DNA of 64,000 nucleotides from an unidentified eubacterium SCB49 (lineage in GTDB: Bacteria; Bacteroidota; Bacteroidia; Flavobacteriales; Flavobacteriaceae), in contig ABCO01000001.1 in the NCBI GenBank assembly GCA_000170815.1, forward strand, positions 434,001 to 498,000, read 5' to 3'. Each line of letters begins with the position of its first letter. Positions within the stretch are counted from its first letter, which is position 1. The notes under the pieces were generated by a model. The model did not search any database, was not told where the DNA came from, and worked only from the letters and a program-made list of their open reading frames with translations. Both the position numbers and the translations under genes were made by a program. Below, piece after piece: positions 55,775 through 63,815 of the stretch.

Positions 55775-57247
55775 CTAAAATTGAAAATAGATAAATTCTG
55801 CTTCTTTTCCATCACCATAAACTCCAAAAATTATCACTGTCAATACGATAGTTAAATAAATCGCCCATCTTAATGGTAAAACTTGTTTTCGAAGAATTGT
55901 AAAAAGTCCGTATGTATTGTGGATGGCTTCTGCAATAAGTAGGAGGCAGATAAAAGATACAACGGCAATAAACTCATTAATATTTAAACCTAAAGTGTAA
56001 ATCTCAATATTTGTAAGGTCTGTAAAGCTGAAGTCTGTGATAGAAGACGTTATTATAGTGATGGCATTTGAAACACTATTGGCTCTAAAAAACACCCAGG
56101 CTAAACAAACAATCATAAAGATTAAAGGAATGTATAATACATTACACCATTTGGGTATTTGTTTCAGTAATGAATGATTAGCTATTTTAGACTTTACGGG
56201 TAGTAATGCTTTTTCAGACATCAAAATGACACCGTGAATAGCTCCCCAAATAATAAATGTCCATGCAGCTCCATGCCAAAAACCACTGACCACAAAAACG
56301 ATAAACAGGTTGGCGTATGTTCTAAAATTTCCTTTTTTGCTTCCGCCTAAGGGGATGTATACATAATCTCTAAACCAAGTGGATAGCGATATGTGCCATC
56401 TACGCCAGAAGTCTGTTAATGAAACGGCAAAATAAGGAGACTTAAAATTTTTCATTAAGTCAAAGCCCATGGTTCTTGCTGCCCCAATAGCGATGTCAGA
56501 ATAACCAGAGAAGTCACAATATATCTGAAATGCAAATAACACAGTTGCTATGGCATAAGAAGTTCCATTATGATCATCTACGTTGTTATATACTTCATTC
56601 ACATAAATAGCTGCTCGGTCTGCAATAACCATTTTTTTAAATAAACCAAAAGCCATTAATAGCAAGCCGCTTCTTATTTGATTGTAGTTAAACTTATGAG
56701 TCTTGAAAAACTGTGGAAGAAGGTGTGAGGCTCTCTCTATAGGGCCTGCAACTAATTGAGGGAAGAATGACACAAACGCAAAAAATGCAATAGCGTCTTT
56801 TGTAGGTTCAAGCTTGTTTCTATAGATGTCTATCGTGTAGCTAAGTGTCTGAAAGGTGTAAAAACTAATTCCAACAGGTAGTATGATTTGTAAAGTGGTT
56901 ACTTCTAATGTAGATCCAAACAGTCTAAATGTATTTACAAAACTTTCTATAAAGAAGTTAGTGTATTTGAAATAACAAAGTAGACCAAGATTAAAAACTA
57001 AACTTATTATAAGTAATAGTTTACGTTTTTTCTTCACTTCGGTTTTAGCCATAGTCTTACCTATGTAAAAATCCAAGATAGAGCTTGCTGCAATTAAAAA
57101 CAAGAAGCGCCAATCCCAAGAGCCATAAAAATAGTAGCTAACCACAAGTAGAAAAAAATTGCGAAGCTTTATTTTTTTTGCTACAATCCAGTATAGTATA
57201 AATACTATAGGGAAGAAGATGGCAAAGTCTATTGAGTTAAAAAGCAC
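55775..57247 (-). CDS. MBOAT family O-acyltransferase, cassette 2
   Basis: 490 residues from the GTG at 57247, the same start codon as in cassette 1; a TTG at 57283 would add 12 residues read through a terminator. All MBOAT motifs are as in cassette 1 (His285, His325). The last 100 residues differ from cassette 1 (IVCLAWVFFRANSVSNAITI), then converge again at FGVYGDGKEAEFIYFQF. The gene starts about 22 nt after a strong terminator that closes the oxidase operon, and no good promoter is seen in the gap, so expression may rely on read-through. Confidence 0.95.
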   Translation of the reverse strand: MLFNSIDFAIFFPIVFILYWIVAKKIKLRNFFLLVVSYYFYGSWDWRFLFLIAASSILDFYIGKTMAKTEVKKKRKLLLIISLVFNLGLLCYFKYTNFFIESFVNTFRLFGSTLEVTTLQIILPVGISFYTFQTLSYTIDIYRNKLEPTKDAIAFFAFVSFFPQLVAGPIERASHLLPQFFKTHKFNYNQIRSGLLLMAFGLFKKMVIADRAAIYVNEVYNNVDDHNGTSYAIATVLFAFQIYCDFSGYSDIAIGAARTMGFDLMKNFKSPYFAVSLTDFWRRWHISLSTWFRDYVYIPLGGSKKGNFRTYANLFIVFVVSGFWHGAAWTFIIWGAIHGVILMSEKALLPVKSKIANHSLLKQIPKWCNVLYIPLIFMIVCLAWVFFRANSVSNAITIITSSITDFSFTDLTNIEIYTLGLNINEFIAVVSFICLLLIAEAIHNTYGLFTILRKQVLPLRWAIYLTIVLTVIIFGVYGDGKEAEFIYFQF

Positions 57248-57252
57248 TAAAG
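56082..57252. repeat. 1.17-kb direct repeat, copy 2
   Basis: See the copy at 53116-54286. The centre-to-centre distance is 2966 bp, exactly one MBOAT-SGNH cassette. Such a repeat can delete or amplify the cassette by recombination. Confidence 0.93.
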
Positions 57253-57268
57253 GTTTTTTTGGTTTTAA

Positions 57269-57297
57269 ATAAAAAAACCCCAACTATTGTTGAGGTT
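57269..57297 (-). terminator. terminator of the oxidase operon, just before MBOAT-2
   Basis: On the minus strand, AACCTCAAC and GTTGGGGTT pair (one U-G) around AATA, followed by seven T. It lies 35 bp after the subunit IV stop and about 22 nt before the MBOAT-2 GTG. Confidence 0.9.
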
Positions 57298-57331
57298 CTA
57301 ATTTTATACTATTTCCAAAGAAAATAGGTTT

Positions 57332-57775
57332 TTAAAAGTCAAACTTAATATAGTTTGCTTTGTATACTTCGTAGATGTAGTCTCCTTCAAATAATAAAAT
57401 CATTGTAAGGTAACTAATCAAGAATATTCCTGTCCATACTACAGCACGGCGCATTCCTTTTGCTTCGTCACGCATGTGCATAAAGTCCCAAGTAATATAA
57501 TATGCTTTTACAATGGTTAACACGATAAAAATAAAGTTAAGTGGTTTCAGGTAAATAATAGGAGAAAAAATAATATTTCCTAATGTTGCAAAGAAACCTC
57601 CTTCAAAAGCACTCATAAATGGAGCCATTAAAGATGTTGGCTTTATGATACCTAAAATCACCTCTACAATTGTAATGATAGATAATAGAGTGAATACTCC
57701 CCAGATTTTCTGAATGTTAGATTTGAACTTTAAGTTTCCTCTAAAAATTGCTAAATTATGTTCTGCGTGTGCCAT
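57332..57775 (-). CDS. cytochrome c oxidase subunit IV family protein
   Basis: 147 residues with three or four hydrophobic stretches (about 25-45, 58-95, 105-125). The Bacteroidota-type segment KAYYITWDFMHMRDEAKGMR is the conserved region of this family (prokaryotic COX4). It is an accessory membrane subunit of a heme-copper oxidase. It follows subunit III by 32 bp and is last in the operon. Confidence 0.88.
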   Translation of the reverse strand: MAHAEHNLAIFRGNLKFKSNIQKIWGVFTLLSIITIVEVILGIIKPTSLMAPFMSAFEGGFFATLGNIIFSPIIYLKPLNFIFIVLTIVKAYYITWDFMHMRDEAKGMRRAVVWTGIFLISYLTMILLFEGDYIYEVYKANYIKFDF

Positions 57776-57807
57776 TATTGACGTTTATTTTTTTTGTTAT
57801 TTGGTGA

Positions 57808-58791
57808 TTAAACCAAGTAAAAGAATGTAAATACAAATACCCATACTAGATCGACAAAGTGCCAGTAAAGACCAACTTTTTCAACCATTTCGTAAGACCC
57901 TCTACGTTCATAAGTACCAATAACTACGTTAAAGAAGATGATACAGTTTATGACAACTCCAGATAATACGTGAAATCCGTGAAATCCTGTTATGAAGAAA
58001 AAGAAATCTGCAAATAAAGGAGAACCATATTCGTTGTGTCTAAGGTTTGCACCTTCTACAACAAGATTACCTTCGTTGATTAATTTTGTTATACTTTCTT
58101 CTCTAGACAATACTGTAGGATGACCATTTTCATCAAGATATTGTGTTCTAATTAAAAGGTTTTCATTTGCTAAAAATCCTTCTTTTACTTCTTCAAAAGA
58201 AACTGAAGTACGTGTTACGGCTTCACTTTCATACCAAATACCGTTACTTCCTTCTTGTGAAACTCTAGCTTCTGGAAGATCAACTGCAAAGTCGTTAAGA
58301 CCTACACGTTTTCCGTCTTTATCTAAAAACTGAAGTATTCTTCCTCCTTTTGTTTCTACAGCGCCGTAATCCCCTTTGATAAACGTGTTCCATTCCCAAG
58401 CTTGAGAGCCTAAAAATATTGCACCACCAATAACGGTTAAGAACATGTAGATAATAACTTTGTTTTGTTGCATTTTATGTCCTGCATCTACGGCAAGAAC
58501 CATAGTTACAGAAGAAAAGATAAGAATAAAGGTCATCAATGCCACGTAGTACATTGGTGCATCTACACCATGTAAAAACGGGAAGTGAGTAAACACTTCA
58601 TCAGCTATTGGCCACGAGTCCATAAATTTATATCTCGAAAAACCGTAAGCGGCTAGAAATCCAGAAAAAGTTAAAGCATCAGATACGATGAAAAACCACA
58701 TCATCATTTTACCATAACTGGCCTTAAATGGGCGGTTACTTCCTCCGCTCCATGCACCTTTAGGAGCTGTTGTATCAACAGTTGCTTCCAT
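57808..58791 (-). CDS. cytochrome c oxidase subunit III with ~115-residue insert
   Basis: 327 residues. Five TM helices: about 29-51, 80-101, 111-132, 258-282 and 303-327. The usual subunit III patterns are present (SQAWEW near 129-134, GFHGFHVLSG at 269-278, WHFVDLVWVFVF at 310-321). Between TM3 and TM4, residues 140-255 are a hydrophilic insert without cysteines, far longer than in E. coli or mitochondrial homologues. If TM1 starts inside, the insert faces the periplasm. It could contact the cytochrome c or complex III partner. Confidence 0.93.
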   Translation of the reverse strand: MEATVDTTAPKGAWSGGSNRPFKASYGKMMMWFFIVSDALTFSGFLAAYGFSRYKFMDSWPIADEVFTHFPFLHGVDAPMYYVALMTFILIFSSVTMVLAVDAGHKMQQNKVIIYMFLTVIGGAIFLGSQAWEWNTFIKGDYGAVETKGGRILQFLDKDGKRVGLNDFAVDLPEARVSQEGSNGIWYESEAVTRTSVSFEEVKEGFLANENLLIRTQYLDENGHPTVLSREESITKLINEGNLVVEGANLRHNEYGSPLFADFFFFITGFHGFHVLSGVVINCIIFFNVVIGTYERRGSYEMVEKVGLYWHFVDLVWVFVFTFFYLV

Positions 58792-58835
58792 AGAAAATTT
58801 TAGTTTTTAATAAGTTTCAAAAATACGTTAATTTT

Positions 58836-59453
58836 TTATCTCACAAAATAGAAAAAGAAAAACAGATAGATCCAGAGGATATCCACAAAATGCCAGAAAG
58901 TCGCTGCTAGTTCTATTCCTAGCGTTTTCCCCTTTGTATACCTTTGTCTAGAATGATTATAAATTACAACAAGTAGTGCTATGAGCCCAGCAATAATGTG
59001 TGCCAAGTGCATTAAAACTACTAAATAAATAAACGAAGTTGTAATTGTACTTTCACTTCCTGTAAAATAATGTCCGCTTGCAATAATTTCATTAAAGCCA
59101 ATAAATTGAAAATAAATAAATCCAATACCAAGTAAAAAAGTAGTTACTAAAAGGGCCATTCCTAGACCATTTTTCTCTTTTTTCACGGCAGATTTAGCTA
59201 AAATCATCGTTAAACTACTTGCTAATATTAAACCAAGGCTGATGTAAAATGCTTCAGGAATAACAAAATCTGTTAACCAGTCTGGTCGTTCTTTACTAAC
59301 TACGTATGCACTTGTTAAACCCGCAAAACTCATGGAGAGGCTGATAATACCAAACCATAGCATCATTTTTTTAGCACGGGCCGTTCTTTCTTCAAGGTCT
59401 TGGTTCTGTGCTTCAATATAGGCTTTTTGCTCTTCTGTAATTGTTTGCTCCAT
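58836..59453 (-). CDS. cytochrome c oxidase subunit III
   Basis: 205 residues with five TM helices and the conserved WHFVDILWIYLFFFFYF end and HLAHIIAGLIALL segment. It is a second, shorter subunit III homologue without the insert. Pairs of subunit III-like genes downstream of ctaB are common in Bacteroidota. It overlaps the ctaB stop by one base. Confidence 0.94.
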   Translation of the reverse strand: MEQTITEEQKAYIEAQNQDLEERTARAKKMMLWFGIISLSMSFAGLTSAYVVSKERPDWLTDFVIPEAFYISLGLILASSLTMILAKSAVKKEKNGLGMALLVTTFLLGIGFIYFQFIGFNEIIASGHYFTGSESTITTSFIYLVVLMHLAHIIAGLIALLVVIYNHSRQRYTKGKTLGIELAATFWHFVDILWIYLFFFFYFVR

Positions 59454-60346
59454 TATCGTATAAATTTATCTACCACAAATATTACTTGTAAAAGCGTAAT
59501 GTAACTTACACTTACTAGCATTAATTGTTTTGCGGCTTTGTCTGTTTGTAATTTGTATAGTCGGATAGCATAATAAAGCATCCAAAGTCCAATCGCGCCT
59601 ATTAAAATGGCTGCGACAATACTTAATTTCAGGTCACCTGTTACATTAAAGGCAGGAATTAAAGAACCAAGAATAGTCCAAACGGTATAAAATATTACTT
59701 GTATGGCTGTGCCTTTATTTCGTTTTCCATTTGGTAACATAAAAAAGCCTCCTTTTTTATAGTCTTCAAATAAAAACCACCCAATTGCCCAAAAGTGTGG
59801 AAACTGCCAAAAAAACTGAATCATAAATAAAACCCCTGGTTCCATTCCAAACTCATTTGTTGCAGCAACCCACCCTAACATAAAAGGAATCGCTCCTGGA
59901 AAAGCTCCTACAAATACAGATAAAGGTGTTCTTGGCTTTAAAGGTGTGTATAAAGCGACATACATAAATATTGAAATCCCACCAAACATAGCTGTTTGCG
60001 GATTTATCATATATAAAACTGTAAGTCCTATAATTGTGAATGTAACGGCAATAACTCCGGCCGTAGTCGTAGACATGGTGCCAGCTGGAAGTGGCCTTCC
60101 CTTGGTACGGTCCATTAAAGCATCGACATCTTTTTCTAACATCTGGTTATAGACATTAGATGCTCCTACCATACAATAACCGCCTATACTTAATAGTAAC
60201 AAGGCCATAAAATCTATGGTGTCACAGCCAAGTAAATAACCAGCCACAGAAGAGAATACCACACTCACGGAGAGTCTGATTTTAGTGATCTCTGTAAACT
60301 TTTTAATTACAGATACCTTAACTGTTTGTGTTTGTGCTACCGCCAC
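59453..60346 (-). CDS. ctaB: protoheme IX farnesyltransferase (heme O synthase)
   Basis: 297 residues, about nine TM helices. The prenyltransferase motifs are GASNVYNQMLEKDVDALMDR (Asn64, Asp73, Asp79) followed by TKGRPLPAG and the second region WAIGWFLFEDYKKGGFFMLP. It adds farnesyl to heme b to make heme O, on the path to heme A. First gene of the ctaB-subunit III-subunit III-subunit IV operon. Confidence 0.97.
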   Translation of the reverse strand: MAVAQTQTVKVSVIKKFTEITKIRLSVSVVFSSVAGYLLGCDTIDFMALLLLSIGGYCMVGASNVYNQMLEKDVDALMDRTKGRPLPAGTMSTTTAGVIAVTFTIIGLTVLYMINPQTAMFGGISIFMYVALYTPLKPRTPLSVFVGAFPGAIPFMLGWVAATNEFGMEPGVLFMIQFFWQFPHFWAIGWFLFEDYKKGGFFMLPNGKRNKGTAIQVIFYTVWTILGSLIPAFNVTGDLKLSIVAAILIGAIGLWMLYYAIRLYKLQTDKAAKQLMLVSVSYITLLQVIFVVDKFIR

Positions 60347-60443
60347 TTTTTTTGTTTCTGAAATATTCTAGCTCAAATAGTGTGCTGTATTTCAATGAAT
60401 TCCTATAAACCACTTCGGAAATTTTCTTCCGTTAAATTTTGTG

Positions 60444-60451
60444 CAAAGATA
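60444..60451 (-). promoter_or_regulatory. -7 box (TATCTTTG) of the ctaB operon, with nearby ATTTCCG motif
   Basis: A perfect TAnnTTTG on the minus strand, about 100 nt before the ctaB ATG. A copy of AATATTTCCGCAAAAA lies 18 bp further upstream (60479-60464), and a second ATTTCCGAAG copy in the leader (60424-60414). Confidence 0.65.
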
Positions 60452-60540
60452 CGTGCTACTTGCTTTTTGCGGAAATATTAAAGCGTTAAATTTTACGTGA
60501 GTTTTTACCTAATTGTTAGGCTAAAGCGTTACAATTATTT

Positions 60541-62637
60541 TTAGTAATCATAATACCAGTTAAATATGTCTGTGCGTAAGCCAAGATTGAGCCATGTAGT
60601 ACTGTTTTTAAAAGTAGAATCTGTCTCTGTCTCTGGATCGAAGTCACGATAAATTATACTTGCGTATAGTTTTAAATTAGTTGCTGGATTGATAAGATAA
60701 CCACCTTCTAGTTCTGCGTGAAAAAAACCTGTTGCATTTCCTTGTCCTAATTCGTTACCATTGTCTGTTAATCTATCGTCTTCTGTACCGTAGATGTTTC
60801 CACCGTAAAAAGGAATATAATCATCATTTTCTTCAAGACCTCTTGTTGCAATGATAAACTTGGCATCGCCATACCATCTATCTTTTCTATAGCGGGCTAT
60901 TGCAACAAATTCAGAAAAATTTGCTCCAAGTGTATGTGCAAGTGGTTGGTTGTTATGACCATAATTTAAAATCACTGAATTATGTGAATACGTAAAAGGA
61001 CGTACGCGGTTATATTCTGCTTGAAGGTAAAGGTCTTTTACTTTAAAAGCATTGTAGTATTTTGCCCCTATTTGATAGCCAGTTTTGTTTTTGTAACTAC
61101 CTTCTCCACCAAAAACATCTGAAGTAGAAAACTCATCAATTAAAAATTGTCCATATAAATTTGCGTTGTCACTTAGTTTATATTTTCCAGTAATCCCCAG
61201 TAAGGCATTACCACCTCTAGAGCCTGTGCTAAACTCAATAGCTCGGTAAAAAATTACAGGGTTTAGGTAGTTGAAGTCAAAACCACGATCGTTATCGTTT
61301 TGCCAGATAACAGATTCAAAAAGTCCTATGTTTAAACGTTCTGTTGCATTATAACTCAGGTAATGATTTGCTACATATTTTGTTCTAAAACTACCTCCTT
61401 CGGTTACTTGAGGTCGCACATCTCGTAGCGACATCCATGTGTTGGTGTATTTCAGTTTCCAGAAAGTAGTATTCAGTTTAAAAAAAGGATAAGGACTTGC
61501 ATTGTCGCTAAATAATAAAGAGCGATAGCCATCTCCAAGAAACTGTTTTCCGTGTCCTAGTTGTATATTAAAAAACTTAGATGGTGTTACAGAAATGTGA
61601 CCTGTTGCAACAGGATAATCAAACGCATCTCCGTTAAATTCTGCGCCAATACCTCGTCCAGGAACAATACCGGGATTCCCTCCAGCTGGTGCGTAACTTC
61701 TGGCAACTTGATTTATATAATCTGCAAAAAGACCTTGGCTTTCATAAACAGTAGCATTAAAGTTTATGATTTTGCCTAGACCACCTTGAAAATTAACTAA
61801 TCTTGTGTTGTTATAGGTATTCAGGTTATTGTCAAAGTCATTACCCAGCTGTAAATCAACGCCAGGGTCTAAGGTGAACCAGTAATCTTTACCTTTTAAT
61901 GTTATAAAGTGTTCGTTCCATAATTTTCGACCTAACCAAGAAGATCGTTCTTTTATGAGTTTTCCTTTTTCTTGAGCAAAATCATAATATTTGTTTACTT
62001 CACTATAAATATATGGTTTCTGTGCTGTGTGAGTGTTTGTACCAATTCTGTTTAAAGCCGCGTCAAAACGTGTATACATTTCGTGCGAAAGCGGAATGTT
62101 AAGTTGGCTCGTGTATTCTTCATCTTCAAAAGGTAAATTTTCAATTAATGCGTATTCATTAATCAAAGTTTTTTCTTGTGTCGGGCTTGTGTCTGTAGTG
62201 CTTACTGGAGCTTCGGCAGCCTGGGGGTTTAAAATGGTTTCTCTTACTTCTAACGGAAATACTAGCGGCATTGTGTATTGTGAAAGCGCAGGGTTTCCAT
62301 TATAAGTTGCAGGTGTGATCGCTGGTATGCTATTAAAAACCCGTGTGGTTTCGTCCTTTAAAAGTTTGTTATTGCTGTCTACGTAAACCACTTTAAAAAG
62401 GCCTTCGCGAGTAACTTCAAAGTGAACATTAAATGGCGTTATTTCGTCTTCAGATAGTGTGTCTGGAATTTTAAAATTGTCGACAAGATATTGTTGTACT
62501 TCTGTGTTAAAACAAGATGACAGTTCAAGTCTTGTCACATTTTCGCAGTTGTTAAATACAGGGTACTTCTCTAAAGTGTCTTCAGATTGTGCAAAAAATA
62601 AGGTAGGTAAAAGTAGTAAAGTTGTGAGAATGCGCAT
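60541..62637 (-). CDS. remB: gliding motility protein RemB with TonB-C-like N-terminal domain
   Basis: 698 residues from the ATG at 62637 (an upstream reading to 62709 runs into the terminator of tonB). Signal peptide about 1-17 (LLLLPTLFFAQ). Residues 20-140 look like a TonB C-terminal-type domain (PVFNNCE then SCFNTEV, HFEVTREGLFKVVYVDSNNK, YTMPLVFPLEV). The remainder is a Wzi/capsule-assembly-like outer-membrane barrel as in RemB (LGHGKQFLGDGYRSLLFSDN, NYGHNNQPLAHTLGANFSEF), ending in an aromatic strand. RemB is linked to gliding in F. johnsoniae. It follows tonB in the same direction, after a terminator. Confidence 0.88.
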   Translation of the reverse strand: MRILTTLLLLPTLFFAQSEDTLEKYPVFNNCENVTRLELSSCFNTEVQQYLVDNFKIPDTLSEDEITPFNVHFEVTREGLFKVVYVDSNNKLLKDETTRVFNSIPAITPATYNGNPALSQYTMPLVFPLEVRETILNPQAAEAPVSTTDTSPTQEKTLINEYALIENLPFEDEEYTSQLNIPLSHEMYTRFDAALNRIGTNTHTAQKPYIYSEVNKYYDFAQEKGKLIKERSSWLGRKLWNEHFITLKGKDYWFTLDPGVDLQLGNDFDNNLNTYNNTRLVNFQGGLGKIINFNATVYESQGLFADYINQVARSYAPAGGNPGIVPGRGIGAEFNGDAFDYPVATGHISVTPSKFFNIQLGHGKQFLGDGYRSLLFSDNASPYPFFKLNTTFWKLKYTNTWMSLRDVRPQVTEGGSFRTKYVANHYLSYNATERLNIGLFESVIWQNDNDRGFDFNYLNPVIFYRAIEFSTGSRGGNALLGITGKYKLSDNANLYGQFLIDEFSTSDVFGGEGSYKNKTGYQIGAKYYNAFKVKDLYLQAEYNRVRPFTYSHNSVILNYGHNNQPLAHTLGANFSEFVAIARYRKDRWYGDAKFIIATRGLEENDDYIPFYGGNIYGTEDDRLTDNGNELGQGNATGFFHAELEGGYLINPATNLKLYASIIYRDFDPETETDSTFKNSTTWLNLGLRTDIFNWYYDY

Positions 62638-62696
62638 CACAGTATTGGGGTTACGATTGTAAGTAGCAAGATACAGATTATTACTAATAATTAAAG

Positions 62697-62727
62697 CTAA
62701 AAAAGCCACCTCGTTGTGAGGTGGCTT
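62697..62727 (-). terminator. terminator of tonB
   Basis: AAGCCACCTC (62703-62712) pairs with GAGGTGGCTT (62718-62727) over 10 bp with a five-base loop. On the minus strand it is followed by six T. Confidence 0.94.
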
Positions 62728-62764
62728 GATTTGTTGTGGTTATTTAATTGTTGGTATCACCATT

Positions 62765-63562
62765 TTAGTCAATTTTAAAATTTATAGGTAGTGTGTATAG
62801 TACATCTACTGGAGTGTCACCCATCTTTCCTGGAGTGAATTCGGGTAATTTGCTCACTACTCTTTGTGCTTCTTTTTCAAGATTTTTGTCTACAGCACGT
62901 GCAGCTACATCTACTACATCTCCGTTTTTATCTATTTTAAACTGGACATATATATTTTGAGAACCACTTGTGCTGTTGTCGGCTACGCTTGTGTTAAATT
63001 TTTTACCTACAAATTGTGAGATTTTCTCACTCATACATGCAATTCTAGCATCATTTGTTACTGCACCTTCACAACCTGGGAAAATTGGTACAAACTCTAC
63101 AGAGTTAACAGTGTTGGGTCCTGTTTTCTTTACGGGTGTTGTAGTGACTGGTGGTGTAACTACAGGTGGGGCAATTACTACTGGTGTAGTTGGAGTAGGA
63201 ACCGTATTTGTCTCAATTATAGGAGTGATATCTTCAACTACTTTTATCACGTCTGTAATAATGGGTTGTTTGGGTTGTGGTGTAACTACAGCGATCTCTT
63301 TACTAGGAGGTACAAATTCTGGCTCTATAATGTAGTCCACAATAGTTTGCTCATCTAATGTAAATCTTTCACCATAAGGTTCTTCATTGGTGTGTTCGCC
63401 TATTTTAAGGTTCATTGCCCAAGCAGAAACTACTAATGCGACAATTAATCCTATTTGAAAAAAGATAGCAGAGTTAAACTTGATGTTTGTCTTCTTTTTA
63501 TCTTCTCTTTTACTTCCCTCTTTTTGGTGGCTATCTTTCTGGTTTTTGTTTAATGGTTTCAT
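62765..63562 (-). CDS. tonB: energy transducer TonB
   Basis: 265 residues. Lys-rich N-terminus, one TM helix (about 32-49, FFQIGLIVALVVSAWAMNL), a Pro/Thr/Val-rich periplasmic linker (about 80-140) and a C-terminal TonB domain (about 155-265) with PIFPGCEG, ACMSEKISQF, and VYVQF-like strands ending YTLPINFKID. It transmits proton-motive force to outer-membrane receptors. ExbB and ExbD are not in the window. The two-cysteine PIFPGC...AC pattern recurs in the N-terminal domain of RemB next door. Confidence 0.93.
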   Translation of the reverse strand: MKPLNKNQKDSHQKEGSKREDKKKTNIKFNSAIFFQIGLIVALVVSAWAMNLKIGEHTNEEPYGERFTLDEQTIVDYIIEPEFVPPSKEIAVVTPQPKQPIITDVIKVVEDITPIIETNTVPTPTTPVVIAPPVVTPPVTTTPVKKTGPNTVNSVEFVPIFPGCEGAVTNDARIACMSEKISQFVGKKFNTSVADNSTSGSQNIYVQFKIDKNGDVVDVAARAVDKNLEKEAQRVVSKLPEFTPGKMGDTPVDVLYTLPINFKID

Positions 63563-63700
63563 AGTGATAATGTTAAAGGGTTATGTATTGTTATTAATTA
63601 TAATTACAAGTGTCGTGCCACAATTTGCAAAACACCTGTTTTTGGTTAATTTTATTGTGATTAACGACTAGTTTTTGTTTAAAAGTTGATGTATCATTAA

Positions 63701-63751
63701 AAAACCGAACAAATAAATGATTTTAACGAAATCATTTATTTGTTCGGTTTT
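63701..63751 (-). terminator. terminator with a 23-bp perfect stem
   Basis: 63701-63723 and 63729-63751 are perfect complements around a five-base loop (core CCGAACAAATAAATGATTT). On the minus strand it is followed by TTTTAATG, so it ends the transcript of the partial gene at the window edge, 65 bp upstream. Confidence 0.85.
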
Positions 63752-63815
63752 ACTTACTAACCAACCAAAATTTTTCTAACAGTGTGTACTGCTAATCCTG
63801 TGTGGAATATGTTTT

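Noticed and set aside
57248..57283. A 12-residue longer MBOAT-2 starting at a TTG
   Set aside because: The extension is encoded by the terminator hairpin and T-run and is absent from the MBOAT-1 copy.
51364..57300. A transposon or genomic island with boundaries
   Set aside because: No transposase, integrase, tRNA target or terminal inverted repeat is visible at either end.
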